NCBI GenBank assembly: GCA_910583945.1
Contig: CAJTYF010000043.1
Location: 1 to 13,023 of the forward strand
DNA from: an uncultured Bacilli bacterium
Lineage (GTDB): Bacteria > Bacillota_I > Bacilli_A > RF39 > UBA660
Direction of reading: 5' to 3'
DNA length: 13,023 bases
The notes beneath the pieces were generated by a model. That model saw nothing but the letters and a program-made list of their open reading frames with translations, was not told the origin of the DNA and made no database searches. Shown piece after piece: positions 5,975-12,969 of the stretch; positions within the stretch are counted from its first letter, which is position 1; each line of letters starts with the position of its first letter. The position numbers and the translations under genes were made by a program.

Positions 5975-8030
5975 CGGTAGGAGTGCCTGGAACAGGAATT
6001 TCAGGTTTATCATTTGTATCATCTGGATCGGTTTCATTTCCATTATTATTATTATTATTATTATTATTATCTTGATCTGTACCCGAATCATCTGGATTAG
6101 AACCAGGTTTATCATCATTTGGACCTCCTGGTGGTAAATCGATATCAGGTTTATTACTTTCATCTTCATCATCATCCTCATTAGGTTTTTGATTAGGTCC
6201 ATTCGAGTCGCAAGCTTCATTAATAGTAATTGTAATACTACTAATACTTTTAACACTTGTTCCAATTAAAACATTTTGATTTCCAATAAGACCAGGAATG
6301 CCATCACTACAAGCAAATTCTTTAATTAAAGTAATATGATTTTGATTAGCCCATTCCTCTGCTTGACTAACCGTCTTACCAATTAAATTAGGAACCGTCG
6401 TTTCATTTTTGTCGCCTCTTATTCCTTTACCAATAATAGGAGATTCATAAACTTCATTATAATCATACTCAAAAGTTTTAATCATTTCTTCCTTTTTAAT
6501 TCCTAAATTAACTTCCAAAGCGTCTTTTATCGCTTTTAAACTCTTTTCATAATAACCTAAAGCGGATAATTGCATACCACTAATCATAACAGGTAAATTA
6601 TAAACCTCTAAATACGTTTTTTGAATCGTAATAAAATCATTACCTTTTAAACTTTCAAAAAGCATATTTTTTAAAGTTTGATAAAAAGATAAAATTTGAG
6701 TAGTAGACAAATTAGTCGCAATATTTTTACCAATTACATCTAAAAGATTTTCAAAATCACTAAAACTACTTACCGTCATAAGCTTTTTAGACAAGGCTTC
6801 GACAATTTGTTGTTGATGTCTATTTCTGGCTAAGTCACTTGCTAAATAACCATGTCTATTTCTGGCATAAGCAAGGGTTTGTTCTCCATTTAAATGTTGT
6901 GGACCTGTATTCATACAAACCAAATCTTTCATACTTCGATTGGCATTACTTTCACAAAGTCTTCCTTCACCATATTGCTTAATATAATTTTTATAATCAG
7001 GAGGTTCGACATCAACATCTAAGCCACCTAAAGCATTTACAAGATCAATAACTCCATTAAAATTAATCTTAGCATAATAATCAATATCAATTCCCACTAA
7101 ATTTTGAACCGTATTAATAACACACTCTGTTCCATAAGCCGCTGAAGAATTAATTTTATGACTTCGATTTCGATTACAAGCAATCGGAACATAAGTATCT
7201 CTTGGAATACTAAACATAGTGGCTGTTAGCGTATTCGGATTAAAAGTAATTAACATTAAAGTATCGCCATTAAAAGCCGCGTTAGCATTTAAACCATCAA
7301 TCTCTGAATCAACACCCATTAAAAGAATAGTGAAGGGTTCAGTTAATTTTTTATTACTACTAGTAATCGTCTTGGTCTTTAACTTTTCACTGTATTCATA
7401 AAGAACTTTTGTCTCCTCACCAATACGTTCAAACACCGCTTCACTTCCAAAAATAATCGCATAATTACTAGAAACAAAAACAGCATCAATTTCTTTATTA
7501 TATAAAGCATTTAACATGATGTAATAATCGTCATAATATTTAATTTCACCTTTAATATTTTCTTTAGTCTTTAAGGTATTCGCTAAAACATAACCTTCAA
7601 TATCCTCATTATTGTCAATCATGCCAATTTTACTCGTACTCTTTAATTCTGTTTCTTTTAAACTAATTAAATTGGTCGTATAAACGGTATATTCTTGATT
7701 GGTGAACATTTCTATTTTACTGTACAGTTTATGGATAACTAAGCTTGAAAACAACATCACAAGGCATAACAAGAGACTTATAATCGTTAAAAAAACAAAT
7801 TTTTTATATTTTTTTACAATGAGTGTGGATAAACCAAAAAGTAAATACAAGAAAAACCATAGGGAGAAAAAAACAAGTACAACCATACGAATCGTTGTTT
7901 CAATCCCTACCAAACTTAATATAGACTTAACAAATAAAACGTAAAGAACAATATAAAGTAGGTTGAGAAGTAAGTAAATCGCTTTCCCAAATTTATTGGT
8001 TCTTTTTAATTTTCTAAATAATACCTTCAT
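5961..8030 (-). CDS. LytR-CpsA-Psr transferase with PASTA domain
   Basis: LCP proteins attach wall teichoic acid or capsule-type glycopolymers to peptidoglycan outside the membrane. In this 689-residue protein three membrane helices (about 16-42, 46-71, 77-100) precede an extracellular region (about 130-215, with IDAVFVSSNY) common in large Firmicutes LCP proteins. The LCP domain spans about 232-420: LLMGVDS with Asp241, FSIPRDTY with Arg277-Asp278, HKINSSAAYG, and the ARNRH...SDLARNRHQQ arginine cluster at 389-407, all catalytic-site features of the family. A single PASTA domain follows (VPNLIGKTVSQAEEW, about 546-604), then a Pro/Asp/Asn-rich tail with nine consecutive Asn. Six extracellular cysteines fall into plausible pairs. 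AAAGGAAG precedes the ATG. It heads a minus-strand operon with the acyltransferase. Confidence 0.94.
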   Translation of the reverse strand: MKVLFRKLKRTNKFGKAIYLLLNLLYIVLYVLFVKSILSLVGIETTIRMVVLVFFSLWFFLYLLFGLSTLIVKKYKKFVFLTIISLLLCLVMLFSSLVIHKLYSKIEMFTNQEYTVYTTNLISLKETELKSTSKIGMIDNNEDIEGYVLANTLKTKENIKGEIKYYDDYYIMLNALYNKEIDAVFVSSNYAIIFGSEAVFERIGEETKVLYEYSEKLKTKTITSSNKKLTEPFTILLMGVDSEIDGLNANAAFNGDTLMLITFNPNTLTATMFSIPRDTYVPIACNRNRSHKINSSAAYGTECVINTVQNLVGIDIDYYAKINFNGVIDLVNALGGLDVDVEPPDYKNYIKQYGEGRLCESNANRSMKDLVCMNTGPQHLNGEQTLAYARNRHGYLASDLARNRHQQQIVEALSKKLMTVSSFSDFENLLDVIGKNIATNLSTTQILSFYQTLKNMLFESLKGNDFITIQKTYLEVYNLPVMISGMQLSALGYYEKSLKAIKDALEVNLGIKKEEMIKTFEYDYNEVYESPIIGKGIRGDKNETTVPNLIGKTVSQAEEWANQNHITLIKEFACSDGIPGLIGNQNVLIGTSVKSISSITITINEACDSNGPNQKPNEDDDEDESNKPDIDLPPGGPNDDKPGSNPDDSGTDQDNNNNNNNNNGNETDPDDTNDKPEIPVPGTPTEEES
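6042..6070. repeat. ATT trinucleotide repeat inside the LCP gene
   Basis: Twenty-nine bases of uninterrupted ATT repeat (AAT on the coding strand) encode nine Asn residues in the extracellular tail (655-663). Slippage in units of three would change linker length without breaking the frame. Confidence 0.95.
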
Positions 8031-8057
8031 GTCTACTTCCTTTCTCTATTATCTACA

Positions 8058-8086
8058 ATTATATAAAAAGTAAAGGTAGATTACAA
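8058..8086 (-). promoter_or_regulatory. promoter of the LCP operon
   Basis: Read on the minus strand, TTGTAA (8086-8081) is 17 bases from TATAAT (8063-8058). The predicted start is near 8051, about 21 bases before the ATG. Confidence 0.7.
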
Positions 8087-8099
8087 GTAATGATTTTGA

Positions 8100-8116
8100 T
8101 TGACGTCCAATTGACA
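8100..8116. promoter_or_regulatory. TTGACG/TTGACA direct repeat between divergent promoters
   Basis: TTGACG (8100-8105) and TTGACA (8111-8116) are five bases apart, an 11-base period. They lie between the LCP and ligase promoters, about 14 and 23 bases upstream of the respective -35 elements. The arrangement resembles OmpR/PhoB-family operators. It could equally be chance or a spare -35. It also contains an imperfect ATTGACGTCCAAT palindrome. Confidence 0.4.
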
Positions 8117-8138
8117 ACTTAAAGATTACGCAAAAGCA

Positions 8139-8168
8139 TTTACAAATTTTTAACTTTAATGATACAAT
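8139..8168 (+). promoter_or_regulatory. extended -10 promoter of the ligase-like gene
   Basis: TTTACA (8139-8144), 18 bases, then TACAAT (8163-8168) preceded by TGA (8160-8162). The predicted start near 8175 lies within the Shine-Dalgarno AAAGGTG (8173-8179), so the leader would be about 11 bases. Confidence 0.65.
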
Positions 8169-8185
8169 TAAAAAAGGTGTTTACT

Positions 8186-9370
8186 ATGCAAAAAAAATTA
8201 GACAAATTTATAATTATTTTTTTGATTTTACAACCTTTTTTAGATGTAGCCACTTCCATAGGAATACGAAACAATTGGAGCGTATCCATTGGTCTTTTGA
8301 TAAGAGGATTCTTTTTTTGTTTTACGATTTTCTATTTATTTTTTAAAAAGCAAGAAAGAAAAGTAGTGTATAGCTTAATGATTTATATAGCCATAGAACT
8401 CCTCTATTTTTACAGTTTAACCAATTCTTCACTTTTAAGTGAAGCCTTTAATTTAATAAAAATATTCTATTTACCAATTTTATTTCTTTTTTTTAACCGT
8501 TATGACAATCAAAAGATAAATGAAAAATTAATTTTTAGTATTTATATGATGTATATGAATTTAATTATCATTCCATATATATTTAATCTAGGCTTTAATA
8601 TAACTTATGAAAACAAAGAAGGGTACTTAGGCTTTTTTTACGGTGGAAATGAACTAAGCGCTATTTTTATTGGTTTATTACCAATTGTTTTAAAATACGT
8701 TTTATCCAAGAAAAAACTTTTTTTAAAACTCTTTTTTTTCTTAGAAATAGTGATAGTAATGGTATTAGTAGGAACAAAAACTTTATTTTTAGGAATAGGT
8801 CTTGTTTTTACTCTTTTTATCCTAAAAAGCTTAAAGAAAAATGTTCAATCCTTCTCTAAAAAAAGAAAGAGTCTGATTATTCTTTCCATAGGTCTTTTCC
8901 TTTTAACCAGTAGTCTTCTTATACCCAAAACACCAGTATATAAAAATTTTAAAGTAACTTTAAATTATTACCAGATTCATTCGATGAAAGACTTTGTTTC
9001 CATAGATACAATTGATAAAGTGATTTTTTCAACTAGACTAAGTTTTTTTAAAAATGTCCACAGTTATTATAAAGAAAGAGAATTAAAAGAAAAACTTTTT
9101 GGTATAGGAATAACTAAAATAAATCAAATAAAAGACATTGAAATTGACGTTTTAGATATTTTCTATTCTATTGGAATCATCGGATTTCTTATTTGGTTGC
9201 TTTTTATGATTCTAAGCATTAGAAAAAGTAAGTTAAAAGGCATCTATCAACTTAGCTTATTCTTATTCCTCTTTATTTCTTTATTTTCTGGTCATATCTT
9301 AAACAAGCCCATGGTTTCAACATTTATTTCTTTATTACCTCTTTTAAATAAAAATAAAAAAGAAGAATAA
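8186..9370 (+). CDS. O-antigen ligase/polymerase-like membrane protein
   Basis: This 394-residue protein has about ten hydrophobic helices and resembles the O-antigen ligase (Wzy_C/WaaL-like) family, which polymerises or transfers undecaprenyl-linked glycans on the outer face of the membrane. Family-like features are the N-terminal QPFLDVATSI, the GNELSAIF helix, the VGTKT helix end, and an extracellular loop with FSTRLSFFKNVHSYYK and FGIGI, followed by a short EIDVLDIFYSIGIIGF motif before the last helices. ATG 8186 is preferred over an in-frame ATG at 8159: AAAGGTG sits seven bases before 8186, and 8159 overlaps the -10. It faces the LCP operon, consistent with one surface-glycan pathway. 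Which glycan it handles, and whether it ligates or polymerises, cannot be told. Confidence 0.85.
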   Translation: MQKKLDKFIIIFLILQPFLDVATSIGIRNNWSVSIGLLIRGFFFCFTIFYLFFKKQERKVVYSLMIYIAIELLYFYSLTNSSLLSEAFNLIKIFYLPILFLFFNRYDNQKINEKLIFSIYMMYMNLIIIPYIFNLGFNITYENKEGYLGFFYGGNELSAIFIGLLPIVLKYVLSKKKLFLKLFFFLEIVIVMVLVGTKTLFLGIGLVFTLFILKSLKKNVQSFSKKRKSLIILSIGLFLLTSSLLIPKTPVYKNFKVTLNYYQIHSMKDFVSIDTIDKVIFSTRLSFFKNVHSYYKERELKEKLFGIGITKINQIKDIEIDVLDIFYSIGIIGFLIWLLFMILSIRKSKLKGIYQLSLFLFLFISLFSGHILNKPMVSTFISLLPLLNKNKKEE

Positions 9371-9385
9371 AATGAAAGAAATGCA

Positions 9386-9413
9386 TTGACAAAAGACTGA
9401 CAAAAAAACGACA
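9386..9413 (+). promoter_or_regulatory. three phased TTGACA-like repeats upstream of the dockerin gene
   Basis: TTGACA (9386-9391), CTGACA (9397-9402) and ACGACA (9408-9413) recur exactly every 11 bases, with A-rich five-base spacers. They end 29 bases before the -10 at 9443, a usual place for an activator of the OmpR/PhoB or similar type. The alternative is that TTGACA is a -35 for a weak GACAAT (9410-9415). Confidence 0.5.
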
Positions 9414-9420
9414 ATAAATT

Positions 9421-9448
9421 TTGTTTTTTCCTATTTCAATGATATAAT
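9421..9448 (+). promoter_or_regulatory. promoter of the dockerin/cadherin-like operon
   Basis: TATAAT (9443-9448) carries the TGn extension (TGA, 9440-9442). A poor -35, TTGTTT (9421-9426), is 16 bases away, as expected if an activator assists. The predicted start is near 9455, about 19 bases before the ATG. Confidence 0.65.
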
Positions 9449-9473
9449 AATAAAGACAATAGGAGGGAGAAAA

Positions 9474-11204
9474 ATGAAAAAAACAATAAAAAAAATTTTA
9501 AATATAAATCTAATTATTGCTTTATCATTTTCTTCACTCTTTCCTTTTAAAGCAAACGTACATGCCGAAGAATTAATCATTGGAACCATTTTAAATGAAA
9601 CGCAATATTTAAGAACGAGACCCACAACAGATACGTTAAACAATCAAAAATTAGTTCATTTTTCTACAGGAGACATCATTACATTGTTAGGAACAGAAAG
9701 AACCGCTCCAACATCAGGGTGCACAACAGGTTTTTATAAAGCGACTTATAAAGGGTATACAGGTTATGTCTGTGCGGCAGGAGTAAAAATCGGTAATCAT
9801 GATGTTTACGAGCGACCATGGACAAGTCCAAAAAAATCCATTGTAGGAGGAGGAATTTACATCAGTGGTTCCTATATCGCTCAAGGTCAATTTACGAGTT
9901 ATTTAAAAAAATACAATGTGAATCCCAGTACAAACAATATGTACAATCATCAGTACATGGCAAATATTACCGCTCCATCAAGTGAATCAGTCACAACCTA
10001 TAATGCTTACAATAAAAATGGTTTTTTAGATTTACCATTTGAATTTAGTCTACCGATTTTTAATAACATGCAAGAAAAATACGATCGTCCAGGAGGAAAC
10101 ATAACTACCGTAGAAAAACAAGACGCGATAACCGATCCTGACTTTGAAGAAAAAATAAAAGAGTTCCCAGAATCCTATAAACCCTATTTAAGAAAATTGC
10201 ATACCCTTCATCCGAATTGGAAATTTAAAGCTTTAAACACTAATGAAGATTTTACCTTTGCTGTAAATACAGAAAAAATAGTAGGAGCCATTCAAGGACC
10301 AAACGGATGCTACGAATTAAATGGTGATGGAAATCCTGTTCAATTTGGTAACGATAAAGGTTGGTATTACCCTAATTTTGAAGCCACCGCTTATTATATG
10401 GATCCTAGAAACTTTTTAACTGAAAAGTACATTTTTCAATTTGAAAGTCTTGAATACTCAGAAAATCATACAGAAAGCTTAGTTCAATCTATTTTAAATA
10501 ATACTTTTATGAGTGGGATTTCTATTTTAGACAATCAGTCTTACGCTTCAATTTTTATTGAAGCCGGAAAAACATCGAATGTCAGTGCCCTTTACTTAGC
10601 TTCTTTAGCCCGTCAAGAATCAGGAACAGGAGGAGGAGCCGCTACCACTGGAAATAAATTTGAATATGGTGGAATAGAGTATTCTGGCTTGTTTAATTTT
10701 TATAATATCGGTGCTAAAAGTAGTGCTAGTGTTCCTTATAAAGAAGGATTAAAATGGGCGAGTGGAGGCTTTTGTACCCTTTGTGCAAACGATACCATCT
10801 ACGATAAACCCCTTACTCTAAGTGCAAACTTAGAAGCAATAGGAATTAAAAATACTAATAATTTTGCTAAAGGATTTAATGTAGGAGAATCCATTGCTAG
10901 TCTTAAAAATAAACTTCAAAACAAAGAGATAGCAATTAATAGTACAACAGACATTATTTCAACAGGAACAACGTTTAATTTAAAGGATGAGAATAGCACC
11001 GCTGTTATTTTAGGAGACTTAACAGGAGACGGTAAGATTAACTCAGCGGATTTATTAGCCATGAGAAAACATTTACAAGGAACCGCTAAATTATCAGGAG
11101 CGTATTTAGAAGCAGCAAAATTAGTGAATAACAATGTAAACTCAGCGGATCTTCTAAAATTAAGACAACATCTTTTAGGAACCAATAATATAATTCAAGA
11201 ATAG
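9474..11204 (+). CDS. secreted SH3/glucosaminidase-like protein with C-terminal dockerin
   Basis: A 576-residue exported protein. The signal peptide (1-31, ending VHA) is followed by a bacterial SH3 domain (about 35-105; LRTRP, GYTGYVC) that may bind wall. Next comes a region with WTSPKKSIVGGG and YIAQGQFTSY. From 225 to 445 is the glucosaminidase-like part found in Firmicutes GH73-related proteins: FPESYKPYLRKLHTLHPNW, then LASLARQES with Glu382 as the likely catalytic acid, then FNFYNIGA. The C-terminus (511-568) is dockerin-like: an intact calcium loop DLTGDGKINSADLL (Asp515, Thr517, Asp519, Asp526), and a second loop missing a residue and its acidic ligands. It lacks a membrane or sortase anchor. 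AGGAGGGAG gives a strong start. The next gene begins eight bases after its stop. Peptidoglycan hydrolysis is inferred. Confidence 0.9.
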   Translation: MKKTIKKILNINLIIALSFSSLFPFKANVHAEELIIGTILNETQYLRTRPTTDTLNNQKLVHFSTGDIITLLGTERTAPTSGCTTGFYKATYKGYTGYVCAAGVKIGNHDVYERPWTSPKKSIVGGGIYISGSYIAQGQFTSYLKKYNVNPSTNNMYNHQYMANITAPSSESVTTYNAYNKNGFLDLPFEFSLPIFNNMQEKYDRPGGNITTVEKQDAITDPDFEEKIKEFPESYKPYLRKLHTLHPNWKFKALNTNEDFTFAVNTEKIVGAIQGPNGCYELNGDGNPVQFGNDKGWYYPNFEATAYYMDPRNFLTEKYIFQFESLEYSENHTESLVQSILNNTFMSGISILDNQSYASIFIEAGKTSNVSALYLASLARQESGTGGGAATTGNKFEYGGIEYSGLFNFYNIGAKSSASVPYKEGLKWASGGFCTLCANDTIYDKPLTLSANLEAIGIKNTNNFAKGFNVGESIASLKNKLQNKEIAINSTTDIISTGTTFNLKDENSTAVILGDLTGDGKINSADLLAMRKHLQGTAKLSGAYLEAAKLVNNNVNSADLLKLRQHLLGTNNIIQE

Positions 11205-11212
11205 AGGTAAAA

Positions 11213-12541
11213 ATGAAAAAGAAAATAGTAAGTCTATTAATCATAATGGGATTATGTCCAGTTATTACCCATGCCGCAGCTACTTACTCTATGTATGCAC
11301 CCTCATCAGTTGAAAACGGAAATACAGTGACAGCCACCCTTACGTTAAAAGCAACAGCCGCTTGGAACGTCAAAATAACTTCAGCGGGGTCAACCAGTGG
11401 GTGTACCACAAGTTTTGCGGATGCTACCAGTAATGGAAAAAATGCGACAAAAACATTAAGTGTGACTTGTAAAGCAACAAGCCTAGGTGTCATTTCTTTT
11501 ACAGCAACAGGAGACATAACGAATGAAGATGGAGCAACAACCAATGTTTCAGTCACCAAAAAGACAACAGTCGTGCCACCACGTGAAAAATCAAGCGATG
11601 CCAGTTTAGCATCTTTATCCGTTGAAGGATATGAACTGAGTCCTAAATTTGATAAAGAAACCTTAAACTATAAAGTCCAAGTTCCCTCAACCGTAGACAA
11701 AATTAAATTAGACGCGAAAGTAAATGAATCACATGCTTCATTAACAGGAACCGGAGAATATGAAGTAACAGAAGGCATAAACACATTTAAAATCCTAGTA
11801 ACGAGTGAAACCGGAAAAACGATGGAATACACAGTAAATGTCATTGTAGAAGATCAAAATCCTATAGAAATTACTATCAATAACGAGAAATACACGATTA
11901 TTAAAAATCCTAAAAGCTTAACCCAACCCAACTTATTTGAAGAAAAAACAATTAAAATAAACGAGTTTGATATTCCAGCATTTTATAATGATGTTTCTAA
12001 AATGACTTTAATAGGGATTAAAAATGCTTCTGGAGATATTTTTTTAGCGATTTATAACGAAGAAGAACAAAGCTATCAATTCTATCACGAATACAAAAAC
12101 AGCAATTTAACGCTTTACATTACGGATTTCAAAGAAGAAATTGAAAATTATAAAAAAGTCACGCTTACCATAAATGATCAAAACGTTTCCGCTTATAAAT
12201 TTCAAGAGAACAGTCGCTTTGCTATCATTTACGCTTTAAATCTAGAAACAGGAGAATACAACTATTACAGTTACGATACTAAAGAAGAATCTTTTCAAAT
12301 CTGGAATAAAGAAGAAATAGAAGCATTAGAAAAAGAAAAGAAAACCTATTATTATTCAGCCATTGCTTTTGCCGGAACAGTAGTGTTTTTCCTTTTAATC
12401 ATCATTTATTTGATTCGAAAAAGTAGTAAATATAAAAAGATTATTAATAAAGCAAAAGCCAAACATACTAAGAAAAAAGAATTAGAAGAGAAAGAAACTA
12501 AAGAAGAGAAGAAAGAAGAAAATATTACGGAAGAAAAGTAA
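11213..12541 (+). CDS. membrane-anchored Ig-like/cadherin-like surface protein
   Basis: A 442-residue exported, anchored protein. After the signal peptide (1-22) comes an Ig-like beta-sandwich (about 24-122; VENGNTVTATLTLK, AAWNVKITSAG) resembling the cohesin-like N-terminal domains of Clostridia surface proteins. It holds one cysteine pair, Cys64 and Cys86. A cadherin-like beta-sandwich domain (PF12733 type) follows at 127-213, with the diagnostic LASLSVEGYELSPKF, LNYKVQVP and TGKTMEYTVNV. Residues 215-372 form a further beta-rich domain (GIKNASGDIFLAIY, LNLETGEYNYYSYD). One transmembrane helix (381-402) leads to a cytoplasmic Lys/Glu-rich tail. AGAGGT precedes the ATG. It is co-transcribed with the dockerin protein and has no enzymatic motif, so a binding or scaffold role is inferred. 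Confidence 0.88.
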   Translation: MKKKIVSLLIIMGLCPVITHAAATYSMYAPSSVENGNTVTATLTLKATAAWNVKITSAGSTSGCTTSFADATSNGKNATKTLSVTCKATSLGVISFTATGDITNEDGATTNVSVTKKTTVVPPREKSSDASLASLSVEGYELSPKFDKETLNYKVQVPSTVDKIKLDAKVNESHASLTGTGEYEVTEGINTFKILVTSETGKTMEYTVNVIVEDQNPIEITINNEKYTIIKNPKSLTQPNLFEEKTIKINEFDIPAFYNDVSKMTLIGIKNASGDIFLAIYNEEEQSYQFYHEYKNSNLTLYITDFKEEIENYKKVTLTINDQNVSAYKFQENSRFAIIYALNLETGEYNYYSYDTKEESFQIWNKEEIEALEKEKKTYYYSAIAFAGTVVFFLLIIIYLIRKSSKYKKIINKAKAKHTKKKELEEKETKEEKKEENITEEK

Positions 12542-12550
12542 TATTTTTTT
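12520..12550 (+). terminator. terminator of the dockerin/cadherin-like operon
   Basis: AAATATTAC (12520-12528) pairs perfectly with GTAATATTT (12538-12546) around a nine-base loop. The T-run extends to 12550. It includes the TAA stop. Confidence 0.72.
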
Positions 12551-12592
12551 CTTTCATATTAAAAATCTCCGCATTCTTTTATTTTATCACGA

Positions 12593-12894
12593 AAAGATTT
12601 TCATACACTTTATTTACAGACTCGAGCATTTTAAAACTTGGGAAGAAAACTGGGATGCCATTTGTCCATTCTTCCAATTTTCAGAGCCGATAAAAAAATC
12701 ATGTATACTACGAATACTATCGAATTTTTAAACAGACAATTCAGAAAATATACAAAAACAAAAATCAGTTTTTCCTACAGATAGGTCATTATTAAAATGT
12801 CTATATTTATCTACTAAGAATATTACAAAAAGTGGAAAGCTCCTTATCAAAATTGGGGTAAGAACTATCTATAATGTTTGATGGCAGAATTTAA
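12593..12894 (+). pseudogene. IS256-family transposase remnant, C-terminal part
   Basis: Conceptual translation across several frames recovers the conserved C-terminus of IS256/mutator transposases. The pieces in order are: HFKTWEENWDAICPFFQFSEPIKK (12627-12698, one frame); IMYTTNTIEFLNRQFRKYTKTK (12698-12763, next frame); PTDRSLLKCLYLSTKNITK (12774-12830, third frame); WKAPYQNWGK (12833-12862); and ELSIMFDGRI with a TAA ending at 12894. YTTNxIExxNRQxRK is the family signature. At least four frameshifts, two of them at A-runs, make it inactive. The first 28 bases (12593-12620) match only loosely. The N-terminal two thirds, including the first catalytic acids, is missing, and no terminal inverted repeat was identified. 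Confidence 0.87.
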
Positions 12895-12933
12895 GTTCTT
12901 TGACAATTTAGGATTATATGTTACTATTTAAAT

Positions 12934-12965
12934 AAAAAAAAGAAGCAAAATATTTTATTGCTTCT
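12934..12965 (-). terminator. hairpin terminator facing left
   Basis: AGAAGCAA (12941-12948) and TTGCTTCT (12958-12965) form a perfect eight-base-pair stem with a nine-base loop. On the minus strand it is followed by eight T residues (A-run 12934-12941), so it would end a transcript entering from the right. The plus strand has no T-run after the stem. Confidence 0.65.
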
Positions 12966-12969
12966 ATCG

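Noticed and set aside
6042..6070. CRISPR-like or structural repeat
   Set aside because: It is a simple trinucleotide run without spacers; no CRISPR array is present in the window.
5936..6265. Met/Ile-rich open frame on the minus strand within the LCP tail
   Set aside because: It is an alternative frame of the repeat-rich end of the LCP gene; its low-complexity sequence is the ATT repeat read out of phase.
8159..8185. ATG start adding nine residues to the ligase-like protein
   Set aside because: It overlaps the extended -10 and has no upstream site, while AAAGGTG is well spaced for ATG 8186.
11284..11559. Minus-strand open frame opposite the Ig-like domain
   Set aside because: It is a mirror of the Thr/Ala-rich coding strand with no start signal or recognisable protein features.
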